Shown: positions 42,705 through 52,094, counted from the stretch's first letter. The stretch: 64,000 bases of DNA from Runella slithyformis DSM 19594 (GCF_000218895.1 NC_015703.1:867501-931500), one strand, 5' to 3'. Numbers and translations: made by a program. Notes: a model not told the origin generated them from the letters alone.

Positions 42705-42980
42705 TTATACACGCTCCAAAATAAGGGCTTTGATACGCTGGGCGTCCCCTTTCGTAAAGTTTTCAATGACAATTTCGGGACGGGCGCGGGGAATCACGCG
42801 GATCGTGGCAAAGAACATGCCGCTGTCGATCTCCACCCCGGAAATATCGCTGTAAAACACAAACTGCTCGGTGCCTCCGATGAGTTTTTTCATTTTAAAA
42901 CTTACCCCCTTGTCCGTCAAATGCACCTCATTGGGCCGTACGGGGTCTTTTATGCTGCTCGATTTGAATGTTTCGTTCAT
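42705..42980 (-). CDS. Small PH-like domain protein, 91 aa
   Basis: The sequence alternates short strands (GVSFKMKKLIGG, QFVFYSDISGVEIDSGMFFA, TIRVIPRARPEIVIEN) and ends with one helix (TKGDAQRIKALILERV). That is the strand-then-capping-helix plan of bacterial PH domains. No catalytic residues, signal or TM segment is visible. Its specific role is unknown. It lies 37 bp downstream of rsmG and may share its transcript. Confidence 0.6.
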   Translation of the reverse strand: MNETFKSSSIKDPVRPNEVHLTDKGVSFKMKKLIGGTEQFVFYSDISGVEIDSGMFFATIRVIPRARPEIVIENFTKGDAQRIKALILERV

Positions 42981-43017
42981 AACTATAGAGTTGGTTAATT
43001 GATAACAGTAAAGGATA

Positions 43018-43650
43018 CTAGCCTATGGGCAAATACACGATTTTTTTGGTTTCAAAGAATTCTTCCTCATAAAAATCCTGGAGCTCAAAGATACGGCATT
43101 TACGCTTTAGTTCGGAAAGTTCTTCGTCCAAATCGCCTCCTTTTAACGCTAATATGCCATTGGTGATGGGGTGAACGTGGTTACGGCTGATTTTGTCGCG
43201 TACCCAACCGTACAACGGGGCCATACGGGCAACAGCCCGGGTAACCACAAAATCGTAGTCGCCGTCGGCCTGCTCGGCCCGGCAGTGCTGCGCCCGCACA
43301 TTTTTCAGCTCAAGGGCATTGACGATCTCCTGTACCACTTTGATCTTTTTACCGATACTGTCCACCAGGTGAAACTCCGCTTCCGGAAACATGATTGCCA
43401 GGGGAATCCCCGGGAAACCGCCCCCGGTACCGACATCCAGAATATTGGCAAATTCTCTGAACTTTACCACTTTGGCAATACTCATTGAGTGCAGCACGTG
43501 GCGTTCGTACAGGTTCTCCACGTCCTGCCGCGAGATAACGTTGATTTGAGCATTCCAAAAAGCATACAGCTCCTGCAATTGTCCGAATTGGGCTTTTTGC
43601 GTGGCCGTCAGTTTTGGAAAGTATTTTTCGATCAATTCCATATTTTTCAT
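43018..43650 (-). CDS. rsmG: 16S rRNA (guanine527-N7)-methyltransferase
   Basis: RsmG methylates G527 of 16S rRNA in the decoding centre. The SAM motif ILDVGTGGGFPGIPLAIMFP followed by EFHLVDSIGKKIKVV is nearly diagnostic, as are the N-terminal ISRQDVENLYERHVLHSM and VVTRAVARMAPLYGW. The length of 210 residues is standard. A second ATG lies at 43641. Confidence 0.95.
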   Translation of the reverse strand: MKNMELIEKYFPKLTATQKAQFGQLQELYAFWNAQINVISRQDVENLYERHVLHSMSIAKVVKFREFANILDVGTGGGFPGIPLAIMFPEAEFHLVDSIGKKIKVVQEIVNALELKNVRAQHCRAEQADGDYDFVVTRAVARMAPLYGWVRDKISRNHVHPITNGILALKGGDLDEELSELKRKCRIFELQDFYEEEFFETKKIVYLPIG

Positions 43651-43681
43651 GTTTTTACGGTTTTCAGGCAGATGTTCACGT

Positions 43682-44854
43682 TTACCTCCACCTCACTTTT
43701 TTTCGCCGATTATACCACATAATAAAAGACATACAGAAATAATAGATAAACAGCGTTTTGTCCATCAAAGGGATCGCAAACCATCCCACCGACCGGTGCA
43801 AAGTGCGGGAAGCAAGCCCCAACACGATCCATTGGGCCAAAAGCCGTACGCCAAAGATACTCCCCGCAACGATGAGATACCCGAGCAGCGTCTTATAATT
43901 CAGGGCACCCCCGACGAGCAGCCCCAAGAACAGGAGCCAGCCCAAAACGTGTGTTCCCGAAAGGGCCGCCAACCGCAGTTTGTTCCCCGTTTTGTAGTAC
44001 TTGCTGACCGAAAGGTGTCTTTTTTTCTGCCGGTACCAATCCCCCCAGGTGGTTTTGGGAATAGACACCATAAAGGTATCGGCATCAAGGCAAACGGCCG
44101 TATTTTGTCCGGTGGCGATTTCGTTCATCAACAGGTCGTCGTCTCCGCCTGTAACGCGCAGGTGCGTGTAGAAGCCTTTGTTTTGCATGAACAGTTCTTT
44201 CCTATACATCAGATTGCGGCCTACTGCCATGTAGGGCTTCCCCGCCAAGGCAAGCGACAGATATTGAACGGCGGCGTAAAAGGTCTCAAAACGAATCAGA
44301 CGATTGAGCAGGCCGGACCGCTTCTCATAGGGCGAAAAGCCCAACACAATTTGTTTTTCCTCGGTCAGATGCGCCGCCATCCCTTTGATCCACTGATCGG
44401 TGGTCGGTCGGCAATCAGCATCGGTCAGCAATATCACCTCATGCGCGGCATTTCTGATAGCCGTTGTAACGGCATATTTTTTGGGGGTTACATGGTCATA
44501 TTCGCGCTTGATGTGAATAAAACGCACATGCGACCAGGCGTTGGACTCGGTTTCAGCAAACACTACAGTCCCGTCCACGGAACGGTCATCCATCACTACT
44601 ACTTCATAGTGGGGATAATCCTGTTCATTGAGCATGGGCAGCAACTCCCGTAGATTTTCCAGCTCATTGTGTGCACATACTACGACCGTTACGGCAGGCC
44701 ACGTTTTTTTTTCGTCCAATGACTGCCGAAAAAGAAGCTTAGTAAACACAAATAAAATGTAATACAATTGAACCAAGACAAGTACTGCAAACAAGCCCAG
44801 CAAAGTATTCAGAACAGGATAAAGAGACCAATCGGTCGAGTAGAATATCTCCAT
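43682..44854 (-). CDS. Membrane-bound family 2 glycosyltransferase, 390 aa
   Basis: One N-terminal TM helix (about 12-35) anchors a GT2 domain with TVVVCAHNELENLRELLP, VVMDDRSVDGT, ILLTDADCRPTTDQW, GGDDDLLMNEIA and the processive-type RQKKRH near 270, then three C-terminal TM helices (from about 295). Relatives polymerise or extend polysaccharides with lipid or sugar acceptors; the substrate is not readable. I use the ATG at 44854 (MEIFYSTDW). It is divergent from tgt. Confidence 0.85.
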   Translation of the reverse strand: MEIFYSTDWSLYPVLNTLLGLFAVLVLVQLYYILFVFTKLLFRQSLDEKKTWPAVTVVVCAHNELENLRELLPMLNEQDYPHYEVVVMDDRSVDGTVVFAETESNAWSHVRFIHIKREYDHVTPKKYAVTTAIRNAAHEVILLTDADCRPTTDQWIKGMAAHLTEEKQIVLGFSPYEKRSGLLNRLIRFETFYAAVQYLSLALAGKPYMAVGRNLMYRKELFMQNKGFYTHLRVTGGDDDLLMNEIATGQNTAVCLDADTFMVSIPKTTWGDWYRQKKRHLSVSKYYKTGNKLRLAALSGTHVLGWLLFLGLLVGGALNYKTLLGYLIVAGSIFGVRLLAQWIVLGLASRTLHRSVGWFAIPLMDKTLFIYYFCMSFIMWYNRRKKVRWR

Positions 44855-44935
44855 GCGGTCGTAAAAAGTCAGCAAATATAACAGGGCTTGAGCAGATGCT
44901 AAAGGGCTGATGATAGATAAAATGATATAGTATTC

Positions 44936-44943
44936 TATTTTTG
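44936..44943 (+). promoter_or_regulatory. -7 box of the tgt promoter
   Basis: TATTTTTG matches TAnnTTTG perfectly, 24 bp before the tgt ATG at 44968. Its position also argues against the longer frame from 44941, which would begin inside it. No good TTTG is seen at the -33 position. Confidence 0.55.
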
Positions 44944-44967
44944 CCTCTCAAAAGTCAATTCACGTCC

Positions 44968-46101
44968 ATGAAATTTGATATAAGTCATAAAGATTCCACG
45001 ACCAAAGCCCGTGCCGGTACCCTTCATACCGATCACGGAACGATTCAAACGCCTATTTTTATGCCCGTCGGCACGGCAGGGACCGTCAAGGCGGTGCATC
45101 AGCGCGAGCTGAAAGAAGATATCAAAGCCCAAATCATTTTGGGCAATACCTACCATCTGTATTTGCGCCCGGGGCTGGATATTTTAGAGAAGGCCGGCGG
45201 CCTTCATCGTTTTAACGGCTGGGACAAGCCCATCCTGACCGACAGCGGCGGCTATCAGGTGTACTCATTAGCCAAAACGGGGCGTAAGATCAGTGAGGAA
45301 GGCGTAAAATTCAAATCGCACATCGACGGCTCAACGCATTTTTTCACTCCCGAAGGCGTAATCGACATCCAACGGCGCATCGGAGCGGATATTATCATGG
45401 CATTTGACGAATGTACCCCCTATCCCTGTGACTTTTCCTACGCACGAACGTCTATGGATATGACCCATCGTTGGCTGAAGCGCTGTTGCAATCGTTTTGA
45501 CAGCACAGAATCCGGGTATGGTTACAGTCAAACGTTTTTCCCGATCGTACAGGGGAGTGTTTATAAAGATTTGCGAAAACAATCGGCCGAGTTTATTGCC
45601 GGCATGGAGCGGGAAGGAAATGCCATCGGGGGGCTATCCGTAGGAGAACCCCCCGAAGACATGTATGAAATGACCGAACTGGTCTGCAATATTTTACCGG
45701 CCGACAAACCGCGCTATTTGATGGGCGTGGGTACTCCGGAAAATATTTTGGAAAGTATTGCACTTGGCATTGATATGTTTGATTGTGTAATGCCTACCCG
45801 CAATGCCCGGCACGGTATTTTATACACAACAGAGGGAGTGATCAATATCAAAAATGAAAAATGGAAAGATGATTTCAGTGCGATTGATGAAGGTTTGGGA
45901 GGCTATGTGAGTACTTTTTATTCTAAAAGCTATTTAAGACACCTCGTAAAATCGGAAGAACTCCTGGGCGCACAAATTGCCAGTGTCCATAATTTAAGTT
46001 TTTATTTGTGGCTTGTAAGTCAGGCGAGAGCGCAAATTATTGCCGGCAGTTTTTATGATTGGAAGGTTGAAATTTTGAAAAAAATAAGCCAACGTCTTTG
46101 A
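44968..46101 (+). CDS. tgt: tRNA-guanine(34) transglycosylase
   Basis: Tgt exchanges G34 for preQ1 in queuosine tRNAs. Substrate and catalytic segments are intact: PVGTAGTVKAV, LTDSGGYQVYSLAKTG, MAFDECTPYPCDFSYAR and FDCVMPTRNARHG with the catalytic Asp. The usual zinc site near residue 300 (C-x-C-x2-C) reads GLGGYVSTFYSKSYLRHL instead: all three cysteines are absent and only the later His remains. The chain is otherwise full length (377 residues). I use the ATG at 44968. Confidence 0.93.
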   Translation: MKFDISHKDSTTKARAGTLHTDHGTIQTPIFMPVGTAGTVKAVHQRELKEDIKAQIILGNTYHLYLRPGLDILEKAGGLHRFNGWDKPILTDSGGYQVYSLAKTGRKISEEGVKFKSHIDGSTHFFTPEGVIDIQRRIGADIIMAFDECTPYPCDFSYARTSMDMTHRWLKRCCNRFDSTESGYGYSQTFFPIVQGSVYKDLRKQSAEFIAGMEREGNAIGGLSVGEPPEDMYEMTELVCNILPADKPRYLMGVGTPENILESIALGIDMFDCVMPTRNARHGILYTTEGVINIKNEKWKDDFSAIDEGLGGYVSTFYSKSYLRHLVKSEELLGAQIASVHNLSFYLWLVSQARAQIIAGSFYDWKVEILKKISQRL

Positions 46102-46196
46102 AAGCCGGTAAAAAAGAATTTTCTTTAGACAATCAAAACATTTTTGAAATAAAAATTGAATACATACTTTTGTTGGCGAATCCGGTCAGGAAAGAC

Positions 46197-46204
46197 TATT
46201 TTTG
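46197..46204 (+). promoter_or_regulatory. -7 box of the OmpA-family gene promoter
   Basis: TATTTTTG matches TAnnTTTG exactly. A TTGG lies 20 bp upstream in the -33 position. It is 64 bp before the ATG at 46269, leaving a leader of about 55 nt, and shows that the longer frame from 46098 is not the real start. Confidence 0.55.
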
Positions 46205-46268
46205 CCGTTGTAGTGTCAATTATCCATACAGTGTAACGTATCCCCCTTATTCAACAAAAAGGTTTATT

Positions 46269-47780
46269 ATGAAAAAAGTATCTCTGCTTGTCACATTCGT
46301 ATTGTTGGGATCTTGCCTGCTTGAAACCCAGGCACAGTACAATCCAAAGGCTCCTTACGAAGGCCCCTACAAGCTGAACACTTGGTCTTTAAGTGCTTAT
46401 CTTGGCCCCAGTCAGTTTTACGGCGATTTGCGTGAATATGACTTCTTCCCGGTAGGTACTAATAACTTTGACAGCCGTTCAGAACGTGGAACCATGCATT
46501 TCGGTGCATCCCTTGGGAAACAGCTTACCTATCTTTTTGGGGCAAGATTAGATGTTGGTGTGGGAAACCTGAAAGGAATGAAACGTCGGATTTACTCCTC
46601 ATACTTCGATGCCAACTATTTTCAGGCTGATCTTGCCGCAACGGTAAACATCAAAGGACTACTGTTCGGACCAACGAAACTAAAGCGTTGGAAAATGGAT
46701 GTATATGGAGGTGCAGGCCAAATTTGGTTCAGATCAACCGCTTATCAGTTGGGTTCAGGTCGTTTACAGCGCCGTTCGGATGACTCTCCGACCTTACGCA
46801 ACAACACTGTTGAGCTGAATAAAAAAGCGTCGTCGTATACACAGGAATGGGTCATTCCCATTGGATTCAGTACTTCGTATGAATTAACGAAATCGCTTGA
46901 TCTGGGTATTGACTTTCGTTTGAATAACGTAAATACTGAAAAATTGGATGCAACTGTCGGTGGTGATGCTTCTTCCATCTATGATGGCCCGTCGGGCGGC
47001 CGTTTGTTTGAAGGAGGGGATGCAAATAATCTCTTAGGTACTCCCCGAGGTAATTCAGCGCTTGATAAATACGGCTATCTGGCTGTTTCACTGACGTATA
47101 AATTGGGAAGAAACCCATTGAAGGTAGGGAAGAAAAACGGTAAATGGGCGTATGATTATAACGCACTTGATGCAGGAAAAGGCTTCTACCACTTACGGCA
47201 TACCGACCCTAAACTGCTCGTAAAACCACCGAGAATTCTTACATTGGCTGAAATTGATTCCATTGCCAAGGCTAATAAACCTAAAGAGATTGACCCACGC
47301 CTGTTGCAGGATACGGATAATGACGGAGTATCTGACTACTTCGATAAGGAGCCTAATACTCCGGCAGGAAGTATCGTAACCGGTGCCGGTCAAAAAATCG
47401 ACTTCGATAAATACGTAAAAGATGCACTTCCGGGCATGGCCTGCAATGAAATCTTTGCCAACGTATTGTTTGATACTGACAAAGCCATTATCAAACCTGA
47501 GTTTTATGACCTGCTCAATAAAGTGGTTGAGTTGATGAATAAAACTCAATGTCGCCTGCAAATGGCCGGTCATGCTGACCGCCGCGCTTCTGACCGCTAC
47601 AACGTAGCGCTGTCTGAGCGTCGTGTGAATGCTGTGAAACAGTACCTTGCTCAGGCAGGTCTGAAAGATCCAAACCGCATTGTGGTTGACGCTTACGGTT
47701 CATTCAAACCAATTGCAGACAACGGAACGGTCGATGGATTGAAGAAAAACCGCCGGGTAGAACTGAAATTGATGCCTTAA
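46269..47780 (+). CDS. OmpA-family outer-membrane protein, 503 aa
   Basis: A signal peptide (1-24, LLETQAQ) leads into a barrel-like N-terminal half (YLGPSQFYGDLREYDF; DVGVGNLKGMKRRIYS). A TSP3-like calcium loop follows (DTDNDGVSDYFDKEPNTP, about 345-362). The C-terminal OmpA peptidoglycan-binding domain starts with NVLFDTDKAIIKPEFYDLL and contains QMAGHADRRASDRYNVALSERR (parts quoted) with the diaminopimelate-binding D and R. It ties the outer membrane to the cell wall. It follows tgt but has its own promoter and terminator. Confidence 0.9.
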   Translation: MKKVSLLVTFVLLGSCLLETQAQYNPKAPYEGPYKLNTWSLSAYLGPSQFYGDLREYDFFPVGTNNFDSRSERGTMHFGASLGKQLTYLFGARLDVGVGNLKGMKRRIYSSYFDANYFQADLAATVNIKGLLFGPTKLKRWKMDVYGGAGQIWFRSTAYQLGSGRLQRRSDDSPTLRNNTVELNKKASSYTQEWVIPIGFSTSYELTKSLDLGIDFRLNNVNTEKLDATVGGDASSIYDGPSGGRLFEGGDANNLLGTPRGNSALDKYGYLAVSLTYKLGRNPLKVGKKNGKWAYDYNALDAGKGFYHLRHTDPKLLVKPPRILTLAEIDSIAKANKPKEIDPRLLQDTDNDGVSDYFDKEPNTPAGSIVTGAGQKIDFDKYVKDALPGMACNEIFANVLFDTDKAIIKPEFYDLLNKVVELMNKTQCRLQMAGHADRRASDRYNVALSERRVNAVKQYLAQAGLKDPNRIVVDAYGSFKPIADNGTVDGLKKNRRVELKLMP

Positions 47781-47798
47781 TCTTTGAAGGCCCTGATA

Positions 47799-47830
47799 GA
47801 AAAGACCTTGGCAAACGTCAAGGTCTTTTC
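47799..47830 (+). terminator. Terminator after the OmpA-family gene
   Basis: GAAAAGACCTTG and CAAGGTCTTTTC form a perfect 12-bp stem with an 8-nt loop, followed by ATTTTGC, 18 bp after the stop codon. Confidence 0.85.
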
Positions 47831-47877
47831 ATTTTGCAGTCACCCTAATTATATTTATGGTCAGATTAAGAAACAGA

Positions 47878-49167
47878 ATGTATCAGCAACTCCTCCAAAA
47901 AGAAAAACAAATCGCGATTATCGGTCTTGGATATGTAGGATTACCCATTGCCCTCGAATTCGCCAACTATTTTCGAGTGATTGGTTTTGACATTAACCAA
48001 CAGCGCATTGACATGATGAAGGCAGGACAAGACCCTTCTCATGAAATGGACCCGAGTGTTTTTGAAGGAAAAGATATTTATTTTACGGCCAATCCGGACG
48101 ATCTGCAACAGGCCCATTTTTTTATCGTGGCCGTTCCTACGCCCGTTGATGATTACAAAGTCCCCGATCTGAAACCGCTCATCGGCGCGTCGCACGCCAT
48201 CGGGAAGGCCCTCAAAAAGGGCGATTACGTGATTTATGAGTCGACGGTTTATCCCGGATGTACCGAAGAAGATTGTCTGCCTATTCTGGAAGCCGAGTCA
48301 GGTCTGACCTTAGGCGCGGATTTTAAAATAGGCTACTCTCCCGAGCGCATCAACCCCGGGGACAAAGAAAGAACCATTGATAAAATCCTGAAAATAGTTT
48401 CCGGAAGCGATGCCGAAGCGTTGGAGGAAATTGCCTTAGTGTATGGCAAAATCATTACGGCGGGTATCTACAAGGCTCCTACGATTAAAGTGGCCGAGGC
48501 GGCTAAGGTCATCGAAAATACCCAGCGTGACCTCAATATTTCATTGATGAATGAATTGGCCATTATTTTCGACCGTATGGGTATTGATACCAAAGATGTG
48601 ATCGAAGCAGCGGGGACCAAATGGAATTTTATAAAACTATACCCGGGGCTGGTGGGAGGTCATTGCATTGGCGTTGATCCGTATTATCTGCTGTATAAAG
48701 CCAAAAAATTGGGCTATGACCCACAAGTCATTCACAGCGGACGCCGTATTAATGACGGTATGCCCGCCTTCATTGCCAAACGTCTGGTGCAGATGCTGAT
48801 CCAAAAAGGGAAGAGTCCTCAAAATGCAAAAGTGTTGATGATGGGAATCACCTTCAAAGAAAATGTGTCTGATATTCGTAACTCAAAAGTGGCGGATCTG
48901 GTGAAGGAATTGATGAGTTTTTCGATCAATGTACACCTTGTGGATCCCTATGCCTCCCCCAATGAAGTAGCCCATGAATACAGTCTGACCCTCATTGACA
49001 AACCTTCTACCGAGTACGATGCCGTGATTGTTTCGGTAGGGCACGATCATTACAAAGCGTTAGACATTGCCTATTTCAAATCCATCATGACCGACAAACC
49101 CATTCTGATGGATTTGAAAGGAATGTATAAAAATACCGATGAAACCATTACGTATTGGCGTTTATAA
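47878..49167 (+). CDS. Nucleotide-sugar 6-dehydrogenase (TviB/WbpA-type)
   Basis: The enzyme oxidises UDP-HexNAc (or UDP-hexose) twice with NAD+ to the uronic acid for surface polysaccharide. The Rossmann motif is IAIIGLGYVGLPIALEF, the catalytic Cys lies in GLVGGHCIGVDPYYLLYKA, and the C-terminal domain has MGITFKENVSDIRNSKVADL (MGxxFKxNxxDxRNS). These features match the Vi-antigen and O-antigen group more than UDP-glucose dehydrogenases. I use the ATG at 47878. It precedes glf. Confidence 0.9.
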   Translation: MYQQLLQKEKQIAIIGLGYVGLPIALEFANYFRVIGFDINQQRIDMMKAGQDPSHEMDPSVFEGKDIYFTANPDDLQQAHFFIVAVPTPVDDYKVPDLKPLIGASHAIGKALKKGDYVIYESTVYPGCTEEDCLPILEAESGLTLGADFKIGYSPERINPGDKERTIDKILKIVSGSDAEALEEIALVYGKIITAGIYKAPTIKVAEAAKVIENTQRDLNISLMNELAIIFDRMGIDTKDVIEAAGTKWNFIKLYPGLVGGHCIGVDPYYLLYKAKKLGYDPQVIHSGRRINDGMPAFIAKRLVQMLIQKGKSPQNAKVLMMGITFKENVSDIRNSKVADLVKELMSFSINVHLVDPYASPNEVAHEYSLTLIDKPSTEYDAVIVSVGHDHYKALDIAYFKSIMTDKPILMDLKGMYKNTDETITYWRL

Positions 49168-49260
49168 CTTACGCCCGATATGTATTGGCTTCGGGCCGGA
49201 ATGATTTTTTATAGATAGCCGATACACAAAGGCTATAATATAGAGTATAAACAAAAAACT

Positions 49261-50361
49261 ATGTACGATTATCTGATTGTAGGCGCAGGCCTTTTTGGAA
49301 ATGTATGGGCACACGAAGCCACTAAAAGAGGAAAGAAATGTTTAGTAGTAGACCGGCGCAATCACATTGGAGGGAATACTTACTGCGAAAATGTCGAAGG
49401 AATCAATGTTCACTATTACGGTGCTCACATTTTTCACACCAACGACAAAGAAATATGGGACTACGTTAATTCATTCGTAGAATTTAATCGCTACACCAAT
49501 TCTCCCGTTGCCAATTACTACGGTGAATTGTACAACCTCCCGTTTAATATGAACACTTTCTACCAAATGTGGAAAGTGCGCACGCCTGAAGAAGCAAAGG
49601 CAAAAATTCAGGAGCAAATTGAGGCGGCCAACATCAAAGAACCCAAAAACCTGGAAGAGCAGGCCATTTCTTTGGTAGGAACCGATATTTACGAAAAACT
49701 CATTAAAAGCTACACCGAAAAGCAGTGGGGACGCAAATGCGTGGATTTGCCGGCTTTTATTATCAAGCGATTGCCCGTTCGTTTTACCTTCGACAATAAC
49801 TATTTCAATGATCGCTATCAGGGAATTCCGATCGGCGGCTATAACAAACTCAATGAAGCCTTACTGGAAGGTATTGATGTACGTTTAGGAGTTGATTATA
49901 TTAAAAATCGGGCCGAATTGGATGCCTTGGCCCAGCAGATCGTGTATACCGGTCAATTGGATGAGTATTTTGATTTTAAACTTGGCTACCTGGAATACCG
50001 CAGCCTGCGCTTTGAACATCAAACGTTGGACACTCCCAATCATCAGGGAAATGCCGTAGTAAACTATACCGACGGTGAAACGGCTTATACCCGTATCATT
50101 GAACACAAGCATTTTGAATTTGGCACGCAGGATAAGACGGTCATCACGCACGAATATCCGCAGGAATGGACACCCGGCCAAGAGCCTTATTATCCCGTAA
50201 ATGACGACAAAAATGATAAGCTGCTGCGCGAATACCGTAAATTGGCTGAGGCGGAAAACAATGTCATTTTTGGCGGACGCCTCGCAGAATACCGTTATTA
50301 CGACATGCACCAGGTGATCGGATCGGCTCTTGCAAAAGTGCGGAAACATTTTGGTGAATAA
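49261..50361 (+). CDS. glf: UDP-galactopyranose mutase
   Basis: Glf interconverts UDP-galactopyranose and UDP-galactofuranose with reduced FAD, supplying Galf for cell-surface glycans. The FAD motif DYLIVGAGLFGNVWAHEA, the histidine-rich VHYYGAHIFHTNDKEIW, and the active-site arginines in RLPVRFTFDNNYFNDRYQG (parts) and AEYRYYDMHQVI are present. Length 366 is normal. With the dehydrogenase upstream it suggests polysaccharide synthesis, though no cluster of transferases follows. Confidence 0.95.
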   Translation: MYDYLIVGAGLFGNVWAHEATKRGKKCLVVDRRNHIGGNTYCENVEGINVHYYGAHIFHTNDKEIWDYVNSFVEFNRYTNSPVANYYGELYNLPFNMNTFYQMWKVRTPEEAKAKIQEQIEAANIKEPKNLEEQAISLVGTDIYEKLIKSYTEKQWGRKCVDLPAFIIKRLPVRFTFDNNYFNDRYQGIPIGGYNKLNEALLEGIDVRLGVDYIKNRAELDALAQQIVYTGQLDEYFDFKLGYLEYRSLRFEHQTLDTPNHQGNAVVNYTDGETAYTRIIEHKHFEFGTQDKTVITHEYPQEWTPGQEPYYPVNDDKNDKLLREYRKLAEAENNVIFGGRLAEYRYYDMHQVIGSALAKVRKHFGE

Positions 50362-50384
50362 CAACGCGGGAAACTTCTTAAAGA

Positions 50385-50418
50385 CAAAGAGCGGGGCAGG
50401 TAACTGTCTCGCTCTTTG
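50385..50418 (+). terminator. Terminator after glf
   Basis: CAAAGAGCG pairs with CGCTCTTTG (9 bp), and the stem continues inward with wobble pairs to CAG/CTG around GTAA; TTTTTAAC follows. It lies 24 bp after the stop codon. Confidence 0.75.
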
Positions 50419-50443
50419 TTTTTAACTTATTGGAAAAACACCC

Positions 50444-50761
50444 CTACTTTTTCACAAAACGCTGTCCGCCTATGAGATATACAATGGTGAGCAACAAAAT
50501 AGAGAGTATAAAAAAGGCAATAAATGCCGCTTCATATTCTGTACCGCTTAACCACCACGACAGCCCAACCGTGATAAAGGCAGCGAGTCCCATAAGTATG
50601 AGGAAGATTCCGGCCCACCGCGCCAGCCCCTTAGGATCAGTCAGTTGATTGGGGTCATGCGGAAAATTTGACAGCAAGTAAATCGCCTGCTTTTTCCAGA
50701 CAAACAGCCCTAAACCTATTAAAAGGCAGCCGCATCCCACTAAAATCCATAAATCAATCAT
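50444..50761 (-). CDS. DUF3784-like small membrane protein, 105 aa
   Basis: The protein has three hydrophobic helices (about 3-21, 48-70, 78-98), with the conserved-looking NQLTDPKGLARWAGIFLILMG between the first two, as in DUF3784 proteins. It has no known activity. It overlaps the end of the Fe-S protein gene by 8 nt and is probably co-translated with it. Confidence 0.6.
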   Translation of the reverse strand: MIDLWILVGCGCLLIGLGLFVWKKQAIYLLSNFPHDPNQLTDPKGLARWAGIFLILMGLAAFITVGLSWWLSGTEYEAAFIAFFILSILLLTIVYLIGGQRFVKK

Positions 50762-52094
50762 TTGCTTTTAGGTTGTCGGCCCAATTAAAACGGTCGCCGG
50801 GTGAGAATTTCCACGGTGCCTGATTGGTTTCCAAATTATTGAACATGGCATTCCACGACCCGGGGGCCTGCGCTTCATCCATGATCTTATATCGGCGTAA
50901 TTGTAGAATAATTTCCAAGGGGTTAATCAAAACCGGGCATTCCTGTACACAGGCATTGCAGGTGGTACACGCCAAAATCTCTTCCTCCAAAATATAATCA
51001 CCGAGCAGGCTTTTTCCATCGTCTTTAAATTCGCCGCCGTTGGCCTGCATATTTTTACCTACGTCTTCCAAACGGTCCCGCGTGTCCATCATGATTTTAC
51101 GGGGAGAAAGTTTTTTGCCCGTCAGGTTGGCAGGACAGGCGGCCGTACAGCGTCCGCACTCCGTGCACGAATAAGCGTCCATGAGATTTTTCCACGACAG
51201 GTCGGTCACGTCTTTAGCCCCAAAACGCCCGATTTCGGCAGGGGCCTCGGTGGCGTCGGGCTGTTCTAATCCCAACATGATTTTGACCTCTTTGGTAATG
51301 TCCGGCATATTAGACATCTCACCTTTGGGGGTCAAATTGGCAAAATAGGTATTGGGAAACGCCAGAAAAATATGCAAATGCTTGGAATAGGTCACGTACA
51401 GCGCAAAACCGAATATACCTAAAATATGCGCCCACCACGCAATACGCTCCACCGCTACCAAGGCACCATCGGAAAGGCCCGCGAAAAGAGGGGTCAGAAA
51501 GCCGCTGAAAAAGAACCCACCTACGGGATGATAGTGCTCCACGCCGCGTTCCTGCAAAATACTGTCGGCAGCATTCATGCTTAGTATCGCCATCATCAAT
51601 ACAATCTCAATGCCCAAAATGGTATTGGCATCCAATACGGGCCAACCGTTCAATTCTCGGTGGCGCTCGGGTTGCAGGCGCTCCACTTTGGTGATGTTAC
51701 GACGGATCAGGAAAATCACACACACCGTGAGCACACCCACCGCCAGAAACTCAAAGAAATTGATCAACACCGGATAAAACCCGCCCAATATTGGTGCAAA
51801 TAAACGATGCGTACCGAAGATACCGTCTAAGACGATTTCCAATACTTCGACATTGATGAGCAGAAAACCCGCATAGATCACAAAGTGCATCAGGCCCACC
51901 ACGGGGCGGTCAAACATCTTTTTTTGGGCAAAAGCCACGCGCAGCATGGTGGCAAGACGCTCATTAGGCCGATCGGTACGCTTTTCTGCTTTGCCCAGTT
52001 GGATCGTCTTTTTTATGATCCCTACGCGTTTGCTGATGAGCCAAGCCGTCACACCCAGTGCGACGACAAAAAGAAGTTGTTGGACTATTTGCAT
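50754..52094 (-). CDS. Membrane-bound [4Fe-4S] oxidoreductase subunit, 446 aa
   Basis: The N-terminal half has about five TM helices with NarI-like layout and several conserved histidines (MHFVIYAGFLLINVEV). The C-terminal half carries two ferredoxin-type clusters, CTECGRCTAACPANLTG and CTTCNACVQECPVLINP. Such proteins pass electrons between the quinone pool and a soluble or CCG-domain partner. The usual partner gene (cysteine-rich CCG protein) is not next to it; a DUF3784 gene follows instead. I use the ATG at 52094 (MQIVQQLLF). Confidence 0.82.
   Translation of the reverse strand: MQIVQQLLFVVALGVTAWLISKRVGIIKKTIQLGKAEKRTDRPNERLATMLRVAFAQKKMFDRPVVGLMHFVIYAGFLLINVEVLEIVLDGIFGTHRLFAPILGGFYPVLINFFEFLAVGVLTVCVIFLIRRNITKVERLQPERHRELNGWPVLDANTILGIEIVLMMAILSMNAADSILQERGVEHYHPVGGFFFSGFLTPLFAGLSDGALVAVERIAWWAHILGIFGFALYVTYSKHLHIFLAFPNTYFANLTPKGEMSNMPDITKEVKIMLGLEQPDATEAPAEIGRFGAKDVTDLSWKNLMDAYSCTECGRCTAACPANLTGKKLSPRKIMMDTRDRLEDVGKNMQANGGEFKDDGKSLLGDYILEEEILACTTCNACVQECPVLINPLEIILQLRRYKIMDEAQAPGSWNAMFNNLETNQAPWKFSPGDRFNWADNLKAND

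Noticed and set aside
43601-44653. 350-codon plus-strand frame opposite the membrane glycosyltransferase
   Set aside because: It is antisense to a gene with clear GT2 motifs and has no domain of its own.
46098-46268. 57-residue N-terminal extension of the OmpA-family protein
   Set aside because: It contains the promoter -7 box and lies upstream of an excellent signal peptide starting at 46269.
47784-47990. Small frame overlapping the OmpA terminator and the dehydrogenase start
   Set aside because: It includes the terminator hairpin and is out of frame with the certain dehydrogenase gene.
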